In this document: positions 1 to 11,900 of the stretch, one piece after another
How the letters are laid out: the number at the start of each line of letters is the position of its first letter
Position numbering within the stretch: position 1 is the first letter of the stretch
Source: Amaurobius ferox
Taxonomy: Eukaryota > Arthropoda > Arachnida > Araneae > Amaurobiidae
Length of the DNA stretch: 64,000 nucleotides
NCBI GenBank assembly: GCA_951213105.1
Contig: OX578149.1
Coordinates: 558,001 to 622,000, forward strand
Reading direction: 5' to 3'
Program-made: the position numbers and the translations under genes
Notes under the pieces: model-generated
What the model saw: only the letters and a program-made list of their open reading frames with translations
What the model was told of the DNA's origin: nothing
Databases searched by the model: none

Positions 1-1341
1 GACCTCATTTCACCCGAGTTTTTCCCCAACTCGGCGTAAAAATTGTTCGAAAAGTTGGTTGTCCGAAAAATTGCCGGAAAAGTTGTTGAATGTGATAGGG
101 GCTTTAGTCTTTGTTCTGTGCCAGAACAAACCCTCGTTTCTGGCGGGGATCTGTTGTGAGACACCCTTTCCCCCCTTGTATTAAATTGTTTCTTTCTAAA
201 TTTATGTTTCGGAAACGCCGTTTCAAAAATCCATTTTGTTCTATCGTTTCGGCAAATTCTAAATTGTACTTTAGATTTCAAACTTTGTTCTTAAAAATAA
301 ATTAGTATCCTTTTGATAAAAAGCCAAATCTTTCAATCTTTCTTTCTGGAGCCGTTCAGTCTACGTAATGATAACCCCTCGCGTATTAATACATTATGAT
401 GTACTTTCACTTTTCCTGCGAAATATTTTATATGGAAATATACCGGTGTTATATTTTGTGTCGTCATAAAAGGCATAATGTTACGAAAGACACTATAGCC
501 GAATTTTGGTAATTTGTCGCAATTGGCGACCGACCATAGAAGGGGATGGTCGTGTACGCGTTCGCGGAATGAAAAATCGGAACGTCTAAAATTAATTTCG
601 TAATATTTTAATTGAAATTCTAAAAATAATGGATTCCCTTTAAAGACCTCGCGTTAAACACGAATGTAAATTATTTTCTAAAGATGCTAAAGTGGTTTCA
701 ACAGGCAAGGATTTGCCGTTTCTTTCACAGTTGTTGTATTCTATTCGTATCTTGATATCGTAAAAAGCCCAGATTTGTTCGGAAGAATCGAATGTCTGAC
801 TGGAATTGTAAAATAAATTGATAAAAAGATCTTGCCTAAAATGATTGATGTTATTTCACCAAGATGATGATGATGTTATTTCATCAAGTTTGGATTTTGT
901 CTTTTGGAAATATTGTCGTGTCATTCAAACCATGCACATATTACATCCGTTCCAAGTCGAAGGTATCTGATCTTAAAAGAAATCCCGATTCTGAACTTCA
1001 CGATCATCTAATAGAGTTCCTTTCAATACAACGCAATCATGGTAAAGATTTAGCTGCGCCCAATGGTGACTAGTTCCTTAGATTTGTCTGAGAATCCGCC
1101 TAAAGAGATTTCCTTCCAGTGTTCTCATCTGCTACGGAATTGCGTGCGAATAACCCTTACCGACCCTGCCTCATTTTGACATCGTATCGCGTCATCCGAA
1201 CCACCGTTTCCTACAGCACTGAACCGCCCTACCACTCCAGTCGATCATTGCCTCGTTATATGCTACTCGGAGGCACATAACAGATTTTACTTGCCATTCT
1301 TGCATTAAAATTACTCTGATTCTTTTCCTTCCATGTTTCAG
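1..1341. other. AT-rich non-coding DNA upstream of the first helicase exon
   Basis: No convincing exon is visible. Short open frames lack recognisable domains and splice context. The last part, up to the AG at 1340-1341, is pyrimidine-rich and reads as the 3' end of an intron. The first 850 bases contain mixed-composition sequence that looks repeat-derived, but I could not assign it to a family. Confidence 0.4.
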
Positions 1342-1534
1342 TGGTGATAGATCAAGTTTTGGCAGTCGTCGTGGTGGTGGCAGTAGCAGAGGTGGATTTT
1401 CTGGTGGACGTGGTTCTTTGAAAGGAAAACAACCTGGTGAAAGACTGAGGAAACCTCGTTGGGATGTTTCAAAATTGATGCCTTTTCAGAAGAATTTCTA
1501 CAGAGAACATCCAAATGTGCAAAGACGTTCCAAT
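1342..1534 (+). CDS. DDX5/DDX17-like DEAD-box RNA helicase, N-terminal exon
   Basis: Spliced exon of a p68-type ATP-dependent RNA helicase, a family acting in the nucleus in splicing, transcription and RNA remodelling. The exon starts with the last base of a split codon, after a pyrimidine tract and CAG, and ends in phase 0 before GTGAGT. It encodes an Arg/Gly/Ser-rich stretch (SRRGGGSSRGG) followed by the family signature RLRKPRWD and FQKNFYREHP, which corresponds to KKWNLDELPKFEKNFYQEHP-type sequence just before the helicase core of human DDX5 and to LRKPQW in Drosophila Rm62. No initiator Met lies in this exon, so at least one upstream exon is expected outside it. The DDX5 versus DDX17 distinction cannot be made, because arthropods usually have a single p68-type gene. 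Confidence 0.85.
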
Positions 1535-2374
1535 GTGAGTTATCTTTAATAGCCTTTACTTAATATATATTCTAATCTAATTTAATTATTTAAGTGGAAT
1601 AGATGAAACTTGAAATAGTTTTTCAAACTGCAAGAAAAATACCAATAGATAAAATATTTCAATAATTAGGTGGTGTCATATTGTAATAGTGATGTAGAAT
1701 AAAATTATTACTTTCACACTTTAAAAACCATGAATTTACTTGTAAAACCAGAATCATATTTGCAAACTTTGAGCACTTTTAAAATTAGTTACATTAACAT
1801 ATTTAGAAGCACATTTGGGTCATTCCATGGAAATGTAAACCTCAGTGACAAAAAATGAAATTAAAAAAAACTTCAACTGCAACCTGTTATTTTGTTTTAT
1901 ATATATTGTAGTATGAAATTCTGGCAAAAAATTATGAAATCATTTGAATCTGGCAACAGTTGGAACACAAAAGGCATATGGTTGTGAAGTAAGCCAAACT
2001 GCAGATTAAATGTAATGCAGAAGATTTTGCTATTTATGTAAATGTTGTTATAAAAATTTGCCTGAAGCTTGATTAATTTGAAAGATTAGACCTTTAGCTA
2101 ATTTATGTATTTGCTACTTCTGGAAAATATAATAGGTATGTTATCAATTATTGTTTAACCTTTTTTGTGTTACGTTGGTCACAAAAATTAACATTTTACT
2201 TTGTAAACAAATAAATTTTATTACTTAGAAGCTATAATTTTTAAATCTCTTTACTTAGTTTCTGCTCTATTTGTAACACTTTCAAGATTTATTTTAACGT
2301 CATTAATTTAGCTCATATGGCTGTGACCAATGTAAAATTTTTAGCCTGACCAACATAACAAAATAACATGTTAC

Positions 2375-2961
2375 TAAGGTGACCAATCGTCCTCCTTTAG
2401 GGAGGATAGTCCTTCTTTTGTAGGTTCTGTCCTTCCTCGAAAAGTGTCCTCCTACCTGTCCTCCTTTTCGATATTTTAAAACTAATCTGTTAATCTCTGT
2501 ATTCACAGATGCCGCGCCGAACTGTTACGTGTCATGTGACAGTACAGTTCGGAAAGACACGATTATGAAACGCATGCGCAGTGCATAGAACTTCACGCGT
2601 CTCGCACTTGTCTTGCACCATTGCGTACTTCACTTTGTTTACTTTATCTCTACATTATACTTTGTGTAATCAAGATTGAATGTTGATTCTCTAGCTGCAG
2701 CACTTACCGTAAAATTCAATGTGAAGGATATTCCTTGCTCCAAAATTTCCAATATATTGTTACTGTTAGAAAATGATATATTGACAAAAAATATTCATTC
2801 AATAGAAAAATACTCGTTTAAGTAAATAATTGAAAGGGATGTATGTAAGCATAATTAGTGTATTTTTGTTTGAATTAATAAAATGTTTCATTTATTTACG
2901 TTGTACTTTTTTCTTAAATTTTTTCGTCCTCCTTTTTATTGTAAAAAAATTGGTCACCTCA
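2375..2961. mobile_element. Short non-autonomous DNA element (MITE-like) nested in the larger transposon
   Basis: The ends are TAAGGTGACCAAT (2375-2387) and ATTGGTCACCTCA (2949-2961), inverted repeats differing at one position. ATGTTAC flanks both sides (2368-2374 and 2962-2968), a plausible 7-8 bp target duplication of the kind hAT elements make. The left subterminal part has repeated GTCCTCCTTT/GTCCTTC blocks. There is no coding capacity. The insertion lies in one of the GTTACGTTGGTCAC-type motifs of the host transposon, so it is younger than its host. Confidence 0.55.
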
Positions 2962-3125
2962 ATGTTACGTTAGTCACACTTGTTCTTATTTCATTTAAAA
3001 CTTATTAACTAATATTAACATTTGGATGGTGGTTACAACTGAAAGTAGATAAAGTCTGTTTCTTAAACATTTGTATAACTAAAAATTATTAAAAAAAAAA
3101 TGTATTCTTAAAGGTAACAAATAAA

Positions 3126-4972
3126 ATGGTGCCAACAATTGCTGCAGAACAAAAACGAAAAAGTTGTGCTAAACGGACTGAAGAACAAATACTTCGTGAA
3201 AAGGAAAAAGCAAAAAATCATATGAAACAACTGAGATTGAAAAGAGAAAATGATGTAAAGTGGAAAAAAAAGGAAAATGAAGCATCGAAAGTTAGAATGC
3301 GTGAAATGCGTTCAAAGATAAAAATGGATACATAATCTTTGTTTGTGTTAACTCCTTTGAATTTTGGAAAAGTTTTGAAAAGATCTAGAATGTCTTTACC
3401 CCAGAGTCTAAGAAAAAAAAATTGCTATTGTTAAGAAAATGACTACAGAATTGGATCTTCCACTTATTGATAAAAATATGAAGACACATAAAAATAATGG
3501 AATTTCAGATGAAGTAAAAAATAAGGTAAAATATTTTTATTGTAAAGATGAAATTTCTCGTCTACTTCAGGGAAAAGAGATGTGAAATCATTTAAAGATC
3601 CAACTACCAGTAAAAATGTAACTTTGTAGAAACGTTTACTTATGTACAATTTAAAAGAGGCACATGAGCTTTTTCAGGCTGATAATCTTGACATTGCCAT
3701 TGGTATTTCCAAGTTTTGCAAATTTAGGTCAGTGGAAGTGGATACAATTAGGTCTAAAGATCATGAAGTCTGTTGCTGCCCCTATTGTGAAAACATTGGG
3801 TTTCTTATACAAGCATGCAAATGGAAAGATTCTAATATTAAAAGCATAAATGATTTGCTATCACTAATTGTTTGTGACATCTTCTAATTGCATGAAACAT
3901 AAGTGTGAGAAATGTTTATCACTATTTGATAAAGTAATTATTCGAGAAGCAACAGCTAAGTCTGAACCAGTTAATGTACATCAGTGGGATGGAGGAAAAC
4001 TTGAAACTAAAAGTTTTAATAAATCTAATTCATTATTAGAAGAATTATCAAAACAAATTTCAAAAGTTTCTGAACATATTTATAATATTGCACGTCAAAC
4101 AAGGGAATTAAAAAAGCAAAAAGATAATGTACAACCAAATGAGATATTACTTCAAACTGATTTTGCCCGAAATTAACAGATCAAGCATCAAAATGAGGTC
4201 ATGGCTGCTCATTGGAAAACTGATCAAGATCCAACTGTCACGATTTATACTGGTGTTATCTACTATAGGTGAGAACCAAATGATGATTTACTAACGCAAA
4301 TATATGGAATAATTTCAGATACAAAAAAGCATACATCTTTTGAAGTGAAGGTTTTCAATGAATTCGAATGAAAATCGATGATTTTCAGAAATCATTCAAC
4401 ATTTCAGTTAAAAAGCTAATTATTTGGAGTGATGGAGCTGCAGTGCATTTAAAAAATCGCTACTCAATAGCTTCCGTTTCATCTTTGAACACCGGAATTT
4501 TTGCAAATCCTACCATGGAAAAGGACCTCATGATGGAGTTAGGGAAGTCCTCAAACTCCATGTATGGAAAAAAGTGCTACAAGGACAGGTCATAGCTAAG
4601 AATGCATATGATTTTTTCACTGAAGTGAATTCTGCTGAATTAAAAATTAAGTGTCTTTACATTTCTCAAGAAGTGATCGAAACTCAGATTCCTGAAATGA
4701 AAAAAATGTTTGATAATGTGAAACCACTGAATGGAATTCAATTTGCTCACTGTATTAGTAAAGTAAGCTTTATGTGTGTAAATATGTTTACTAACACCGG
4801 AGACACAATTCCTTTTGCTCAAAATCTAAATTTATTTTATAATGAAACAAACGAGATGTCTGAGGTAGATGTTGATTCACTAGAAAATATAACAAAACAT
4901 TTATCAATTGAACTAGAAAAATATTATAGTGTGTACTGTGATGACAAGTTGTATTTAGGCCGTGTTGTATGA
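3126..4972 (+). pseudogene. Broken transposase-like gene of the GGGTCATTCC element
   Basis: Reading-frame pieces lie in order at 3126-3335 (Lys/Arg/Glu-rich start), about 3380-3630 (contains KYFYCKDEISRLLQGKRD), 3642-3890 (KRLLMYNLKEAHELF, IGISKFCKFR, then CPYCENIGFL), 3868-4176 (KHKCEKCLSLFDK and coiled-coil-like Lys/Glu text), 4368-4595 (IIWSDGAAVHLKNRY) and 4574-4972. The segments resemble a transposase-like protein family I recall from arthropod genomes, with an FYxxDxISRxxPGK motif, paired Cys motifs and a WSDGxxxxxKN catalytic-type block. At least four stops or frameshifts separate the pieces. I do not know the formal family name, so function beyond probable transposase is inference. 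Confidence 0.55.
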
Positions 4973-6304
4973 TGAAACATTAAACGTTTGTAAAATTAAA
5001 TTTTTGCAAGAGACCCAGGGTTTAAGTGGCCAAACCATGATAATATCCAAATGGTTGAAGTTAAGTTCATTTTAAGTGGTCCTATTCAGTTAAGTGGAAA
5101 TCTACCATTTAATATAAGTGAGGGTGAAAGAGATAAAATAACTACATTGTACAAAAAATGTAAAAAAGTAAATCATTAATAAAGTACTCGTATATTATGT
5201 GTATCCTTTATTTGTATTCTTGCATGTTACATTGGTCACGTTACGTTGGTCACATCAGTTTTAATTTAAAACTATTTTTAATTGATTATTTGGGTGGATA
5301 TAAATTCCTATTAAACCTATATCAATTGCTATATCAAACCTGAAATTTTAAGGTTTAAAAATACATTAATATAAGATTCTAGAAATGCAAGTGTCGGAGA
5401 AATAGCTTCAATTAAGGTATCATTTCATGAGATTGAAAAAATGTTACATTGGCCATATCTCTTAATTTAAAAAAAAATTAATTAGTATTTAATTAAAAAT
5501 TCAATATTAAACATGTGTTATAATTGCTTAACGTAATAAATTATTATAAAAGTGAAACGAACTTTTGCTATGCAGCATTTATAGCAATAATAAGTAAAAT
5601 TATAACCTTAAACAAGTGTGAAAGTTATGTTGGTCACAATGGAATGACCCATTTACAATCAGGTTACAATTACTTAAAGCAGGATCAAAATCAGCACAGC
5701 TGAAAACATATTTTGAAGGTCTATGCTTAAAAGCATCCTTAAAACCAACCAATTTACAAGGAGATCAGTATGTTTAAGAAAATAATTAAGTCATTACACT
5801 TAAGATCATTCTCTTAATACGGGAAGATGTCTGTGTATGTGCAGTTTGTCATAAAATCTGAGTGTTGTACGATCATGAAGTTTGGTAGATAATTACTTTT
5901 CGAAGTATATGAGTGCATCTCATCATTATTATTATTATTTTTTTTAGTTATGTTTTCCCTGATTTAGGCATATTTACACAAATCGATCCCACTTCCAATT
6001 AAAAAAAAATTTCTTGAAACTTTATTTATTAAAATTGGTTATAAATTGAACTGAGATGATGACTGATATGAATTCTGCATCCAATTCGATAGATGGCTGT
6101 TTTTACTTCTGCTTTTTTCCCACTTTTGGTTTAAAAAATTTCCTTGAAACATCCATTTCTAAGGATTGGCTATAGGTGAAGCTTAGATGATGACTTAGAT
6201 GATGACATAATTTAGGCTGCTTACTGAAGATCAGAAAAGTAGATAGAAATACTTATGTATCATTTTATATACAGTACAGAAACATAAATTTTTGTAATAT
6301 GTGA

Positions 6305-6336
6305 GTGTGTGTGTGTGTGTGTGGGGGGGGGGGGGG
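6305..6336. repeat. (GT)n microsatellite running into a G homopolymer
   Basis: About nine GT units followed directly by 14 consecutive G. A simple repeat of this kind is prone to length polymorphism and assembly error. Confidence 0.9.
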
Positions 6337-6926
6337 ATTTATAAGGGGTTCATAAAAGAACGATGGTTTTTTGTAAGTTATTTCCTAATCTGTGTGGGAA
6401 TGGTGCTTAATAACCCTGCTTTAAATAAATATTCATGTGTTTTGCAAGTGCTGATACACTTCTTATTGATAGGAAACAATAAGGAATATTAATTAAAGAG
6501 AAGGAATAAAACCCATTGTAAACAATGCATGAGTTCAGCGCAGTCAGTCACTGGCTGGTAGGTTCATGGTGAGGCAGGGGTCCCATTTCAGCGCGAACCC
6601 GCAAGATTCTCACGAAATCCGTAAAAATTTAGACTGCGCAAGAATTTCTCTCTCCAGTTCCGGCCTAAAATTATTTTTTCCTTCAAATTGGATACCGAGA
6701 AATCCGATGCCCGATGAGAGATGCAGATTCGCGGTGGCCAGGTCACCATTGACGACTAAAATTATTACAGTAAGTCGCCATTTCTAGCGATCGAATTTCT
6801 CTAGAATCCTTTCAGTCCCATGGCGTCCGCGACCAGTAGATGGGGCCAATTGCTTCGCGACCGCAAATCGCGATCAATCGCCTCGTTGTTGCGAATTGCG
6901 GGCTGATTGCCGCGCGTGAATCATAG

Positions 6927-6931
6927 CTACG
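6927..6931. other. Target-site duplication of copia-1 (left copy, CTACG)
   Basis: CTACG directly precedes the TG of the left LTR and recurs at 14202-14206 directly after the CA of the right LTR. Five bases is the usual duplication length for Ty1/copia integrases. Confidence 0.93.
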
Positions 6932-7784
6932 TGTCGGCTGCTATTTGCTGTGTTAGCTGAGCGACTTGACTAGAAAAAATTTGAAAGTCATTTGCAGATT
7001 TAGCAGTGTTGGTCATATCCCTATCCGAAGTGCTGGTAGAAAATTTTTGTAGCAGATGATACGCAGTAGTGATGTGTTTTCTCAAGAAAGCAAGCTCGTT
7101 AAACACAAACACAATTTATTTGTTGTGAGATCCATTGCATCAGATGAAGTTACAAAATAAAACACTGTAACATTCGTTGCAAAGCAAAACTATATACAAT
7201 GAGCTAGCAAGCTCATGAAAAGGTTTTAAACAGTTTTTATGACTAGGCACACACTCTCAGTTACTATAACATCGGTAAGTAGAAAAAACAGCTACTGTAC
7301 CACACATGCCGTGCACGTTAATGAAGCCACCATCATCAGGTCACACGTCATGGCTTTAGAAGTTAGACTACTCTCTACCGATCAAGGTCTGCCTTCCATA
7401 CAAGGTCTTTCACCGTCGATCACCGTCTGATCGATCTGACTATACGTCGAGTCTTAAGTCTGCATAACTACAAGATCTTAAACTCTGAAAAGTCTCCCAC
7501 GTCTACTACATGGTCAGTCAAGGTCTGTAAAGTCTCTGAATAACTGAGAATGTGTCCTATCATATATACACCGTGATGGGTACGCTCCGGAACACAACCG
7601 TTGACGGCAGCGCCCTCACTATATGCAAATCAGAATGCGCGCGCGGCGAGATGGCGATTTGCATGAATGGCATGTTCTGTTCCCGTCACGAGTCGTTCAC
7701 GAGAACGGTAGAACCATTCTAAAAATGTAAACACGTTCTCGCGATAACGAGAATCGCGACGAAAACAGAACCAAGTTTCCAACA
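6932..7784 (-). repeat. Copia-1 3' LTR
   Basis: 853 bp, TG...CA ends. On the minus strand it begins TGTTGGAAACTTGG, a start shared by all LTR families in this window. It holds paired octamer-like sites (7623-7630 and 7657-7664), a TATA-like TGTATATATG (7561-7570) and an AATAAA near 7110. Confidence 0.95.
7561..7664 (-). promoter_or_regulatory. Probable U3 promoter region of the copia-1 LTR
   Basis: On the minus strand an ATGCAAAT (7657-7664) and its inverse ATTTGCAT (7623-7630) lie 26 bases apart, upstream of TGTATATATG (7561-7570). The same order, inverted octamer pair then TATA, recurs in the LTRs of copia-2, copia-3 and copia-4 despite their overall divergence. ATGCAAAT is the consensus of POU-domain factors; binding is inferred. 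Confidence 0.5.
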
Positions 7785-7800
7785 ATCGGCCCCCTCATGC
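7785..7800 (-). other. Polypurine tract of copia-1
   Basis: Minus-strand GCATGAGGGGGCCGAT abuts the 3' LTR, where plus-strand DNA synthesis is primed. The same 16 bases abut the 3' LTR in all four copia elements of the window. Confidence 0.85.
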
Positions 7801-8039
7801 AAAACCCCAAATCTCGGCGCACGTGCTATCAATCAATGAAATTACTCTAAAAAAACATAACAGCAAAAATGTCAAGTTCTTTAGTATCCAGCAAAAACAT
7901 AAAGTATATATATTACTTTTCATGTTAAGCAAAAAAAAATTTATCATTGAAAGAAAATTTTAGATATCGTTGAAACACTAAGTTCCAAAAATTTAATTTA
8001 AGTCAAAATTTAAGTTTTCAAGAAATTTAAGTATAATAA

Positions 8040-8558
8040 TTTAAATTTAACATTTAAGATTAAGAATTTCACTATAAATATCAAATTTAATTTGTGTAGA
8101 AAATTTTATGTATAATTATTAAATTTAACATTTAAGATTAAAAATTTTACTATAAATATCAAATTCAATTATGTAGAAAATTTCATGTATAATTATTAAA
8201 TTTAACATTTAAGATTAAAAATTTTACTATAAATATCAAATTCAATTATGTAGAAAATTTCATGTATAATTATTAAATTTAACATTCAAGATTAAAAATT
8301 TTACTATAAATATCAAATTCAATTGTGTAGAAAATTTGATGTATAATTATTAAATTTAATATTTAAGATTAAAAATTTTACTATAAATATCAAATTCAAT
8401 TTGTGTAGAAAATTTCATGTATAATTATTAAATTTAACATTTAAGATTAAAAATTTTACTATAAATATCAAATTCAATTATGTAGAAAATTTTATGTATA
8501 ATTATTAAATTTAACATTTAAGATTAAAAATTTTACTATAAATATCAAATTCAATTAT
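8040..8558 (-). repeat. 77-bp tandem repeats in the copia-1 3' non-coding region
   Basis: Between six and seven copies of a 77-bp AT-rich unit (key words AAATTTAACATTTAAGATTA and CAAATTCAATT, then TGTAGAAAATTT). They lie between the gag-pol stop codon and the polypurine tract, so would be part of the genomic RNA. Related arrays with other copy numbers are present in copia-2 and copia-4. Confidence 0.85.
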
Positions 8559-8950
8559 GGCTGTTCATTATCTCTGTCCAAGACCAGTATACATAATTAA
8601 TACTAATAGCAGTGACACAGATAATGAAAAGATTTTTCTTTCTGTATTGTATTCATATATAAATTTAAAGAAGTGGTTTGTCTTCAATGAATCATAACCA
8701 AGTGTATGATAACAAGGAGTAAACACACAAAGATAATACACATAAGCATAACTGTCTTATGCGGGAATTGAAAACATGGATATATATATACATTCAGTGT
8801 AATGTGAAAAATTTTAGAAAGTTCATTGTAAACAATACACATATATATACTCTAGATACAATTATCTGCATCACAGAGGGAGGAGTAATTTATACGATAT
8901 CCTAACCATATTTTGTAAAAGAAAGAAAAAAAAATTTAGAAGTTACAAAT

Positions 8951-11900
8951 TTAATCATTTTTGTTTTTGAAAATTTGATTACAAAAGTTTAATGCTCTAT
9001 CTTTGGTCATTGGTTTTGTAAAGTAATCTGCTACATTTTCCTTGGTATTTACAAAGATGATTTTAAAAGATTCATTCTCAACTAAATTCCTCAGGAAATG
9101 GTACTTTATATCAATATGTTTGGTTCGGTTATTCTCTATTGGGGAATTTGAAAAATTAATTGCAGCTTGGTTATCACAGTAGATTATGCTATTATTTCTG
9201 TTAAATTTTAACCCTAGCTTCATACATTCCTCAATGATATTTTGTAGCCAAATAACTTCTTTCGCAGCTTCTGTCAATGAAACATATTCCGCTTCCATCG
9301 TTGACAGACTAACACACTTGTGTTTAAATGTACGCCAAGAAACGGGTACTCTATCTATAAGAAATAACATACCCCCGAGTGACACCCTGTCATCCCTATT
9401 GGCGGCAAAATCCGAATCCGAGTAGCAATTTAAATTTAAGTTACCAATGCCTGATAAGTTTAACATGTAATTCTTTGTTTTCTCAAGATATCCTAAAAGT
9501 TTAAGTAATGCGTCCCAATGTTTCATGCCAGGATTCTCTTGGAATTGAGACAGAATATTTACAGCGTAACATATATCTGGTCTAGTTCTACTTGACAAAA
9601 AGGCTAAACATCCTATCAAACTTCTGTATGGGATATTTTGCATTTGTTTTAATTCTCCATCATTCATTGGGCAATCATTTTTACTCAACGTGATTCCTTT
9701 TGTAATAGGGAGTGAAGAAATAGGATATTTGAATTCTTTAAACATTTGGCAAATTTTATCAATATACTGCCTTTGATGTATAAAAATTTTGTTATTGATT
9801 TCTGTAAATTCCACACCTAACAGTTTTTGGACCTTCCCTAGAGTTTTGATATCAAATTCTTCCTTTAGTAAAGAAACTGCATGATCAATATCACCTTGAT
9901 GTTTTGAAAATAAAACTATGTCATCCACATATACCAACATTAATACTTTGTTCTGGTAAAAATATGCACAATTGCACCATTTGAGTTTGAAGAAATTTAA
10001 TTTTCTCAAAGTGGTGTCAAGCTCATTATACCACTCTCTGCCGCTCTGATGTAAGCCATATATTGCTTTTTTCAGCAAACAGACATGATTTTTTTGGTTC
10101 GGATCGACATATCCAGGTGGTTGTTTCATAAACACTTTGGCATTCAATTTAGCATAAAGGTATGCTGACTTGATGTCTAATTGAAAATGCTTCCAGTTAA
10201 GCAAACATACAAAAATTGCAAAAAAAGCTCTTATTAAGCAAAAATTTATAACGGGGCTAAATACTTCGTCATACGAATCCCCCTTCTCTTGTGAATATCC
10301 CTGAGCCACTAATCGAGCTTTGAATCTCTTTACTATTCCATTTTCATCCCTTTTGATGGTGTATACCCATCTGGATCCGATTATCTTTTGTGAGGTGGGT
10401 GTAGGCACTAAGTCCCAAACACCTCTCTCTTGCATTATTGCTATTTCATTATTCATGGCTTCTTGCCATTCTTGCGAGTGCGGAGATTCAATTGCCGATT
10501 TAAAGTTTTTGGGAACTATTATCTCTATGTTGCTTGCCTCTGGCCTGGATTTGATATCCCTCTTTTCTCTGAAGTTAAACAAATTTTGGTCATAATGTAT
10601 GTTAGCCTTAGCACAGAATTTTTTAACATCATTATGACTTCTCAGCCTATGTTTATCACCCCTCACTGAGTAGTAAACATCAGTTCGAGTTCCATCAGGC
10701 CTGGGTACAGCTTTCCTTTCCCAATCTATGTTTGAACAGGGGGTCAGATCGGAATCAGCAGGAGAGTCCTCTTCCTCACTAGTATGACTAGTGTCATGGC
10801 TCTCACCTGCTTCTTCCTCTGACTCACTATCCAAACATCCCGATCCTGAATCTGATGTTCGAGTAAAACCCGATTTCTTTTGGGTGAAGTTTCTAGGTCG
10901 AATGGGGTCCAGGACGCCTTCCGCTGCTTCCATCTCCTCAAAACGGACATTGCTTATTTCTAATATTTTTCCTTCTTTCACAAGAAGAATTCTATAGCCC
11001 CTGGTATTTTCTGCATATCCTACCATAACTCCCAGTTGAGCTCTTAGGTCTAGCTTCTTCCTAAGCTGTTTTGCAATACCAGCATAAGCCTTACATCCAA
11101 AAACTCTGAGATGGGATACAGCAGGCTTCTTCCCATAGTACAATTCGTGTGGAGTTTTAACTTTAAATTTATGGCAAATCCTGTTCTTTGTATAAGTAAA
11201 ACATAGGATTGCCTCTGCCCACATTTTGTCACCAACTTTGCTTTGATTAAGCATTGCCTTGACACAATCTAACGCTGTCAGGTTGAATCTTTCAGATACC
11301 CCGTTTTGTTCGGGTGTATAAGTGTTAGATCGTTCATGCTTAATCCCTAACTTTTTCAAAAAAGCTTTAAATTGACCGTGACAAAATTCCATGCCGTTAT
11401 CAGTACGGATGCACAAAATCTTTTTGCCTAATTGTCTCTCCTGACAAGCTTGAAAATCCTGAAAAACTTTGAACACATCTGATTTTTGTTTTAAAATAAA
11501 AACAAACACCTTGCGGCTAAAATCGTCTGTAATAGTCAAGAAGTATTTGTTTCCCCCCAATGAAGTTACAGGCATTGGACCACAAACGTCCATGTGCAGT
11601 AATTGCAAAGGTTCTGTAGATCTAATCCTGCCTATTGGTTTGTACGAAACTCTTTTAGATTTTGCAAGTTTGCAATGAATGCAATTTACTTTTGCATATT
11701 TTAATTTTGGGAGTCCGTTTGCCGCGGAAACTTTACTTGTTTGGTGCAAGTAGTCTGAGTTAATATGGCCATATCTTCTATGCCATAATTCAGTTTTGTT
11801 CAGAATTTCAACTGTTGAACCACTAATTTTATTTGACTTTGATTTTAAATCAGATTTGTTTTTCCTTTTATTCAAGTTAGGCCTAATTTTGTTTTGACTT

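Larger units (their letters stand above)
1817..5650 (+). mobile_element. Degenerate DNA transposon with GGGTCATTCC terminal inverted repeats
   Basis: The left end reads GGGTCATTCCATGG (from 1817) and the right end CACAATGGAATGACCC (to 5650), a short terminal inverted repeat of about 12 bp. ATTT lies directly outside both ends and could be a 4-bp target-site duplication. The interior carries a broken transposase-like gene at 3126-4972. The motif GTTACGTTGGTCAC or a near copy occurs repeatedly in the subterminal parts (around 2169, 2964, 5226, 5238 and 5624). The superfamily is not certain: a 4-bp duplication would fit Sola-type elements, but that is inference only. A smaller element is nested at 2375-2961. 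Confidence 0.6.
5651..6931. other. Intronic DNA with an imperfect duplication and a GT/G-run
   Basis: Two related blocks of about 90-100 bases occur at roughly 5980-6075 and 6110-6200 (ACTTTTGG-type start, run of A/T, CTTGAAAC, ATTGG, then GAGATGATGACT-like end). A (GT)n tract followed by 14 G lies at 6305-6336. From 6530 to the copia insertion at 6932 the composition is more GC-rich, with several ATCGCGAT-like words. No gene seen. Confidence 0.4.

Noticed and set aside
8040..8558. 77-bp repeats as a CRISPR-like array
   Set aside because: The whole unit is repeated without unique spacers and it sits inside a retrotransposon.
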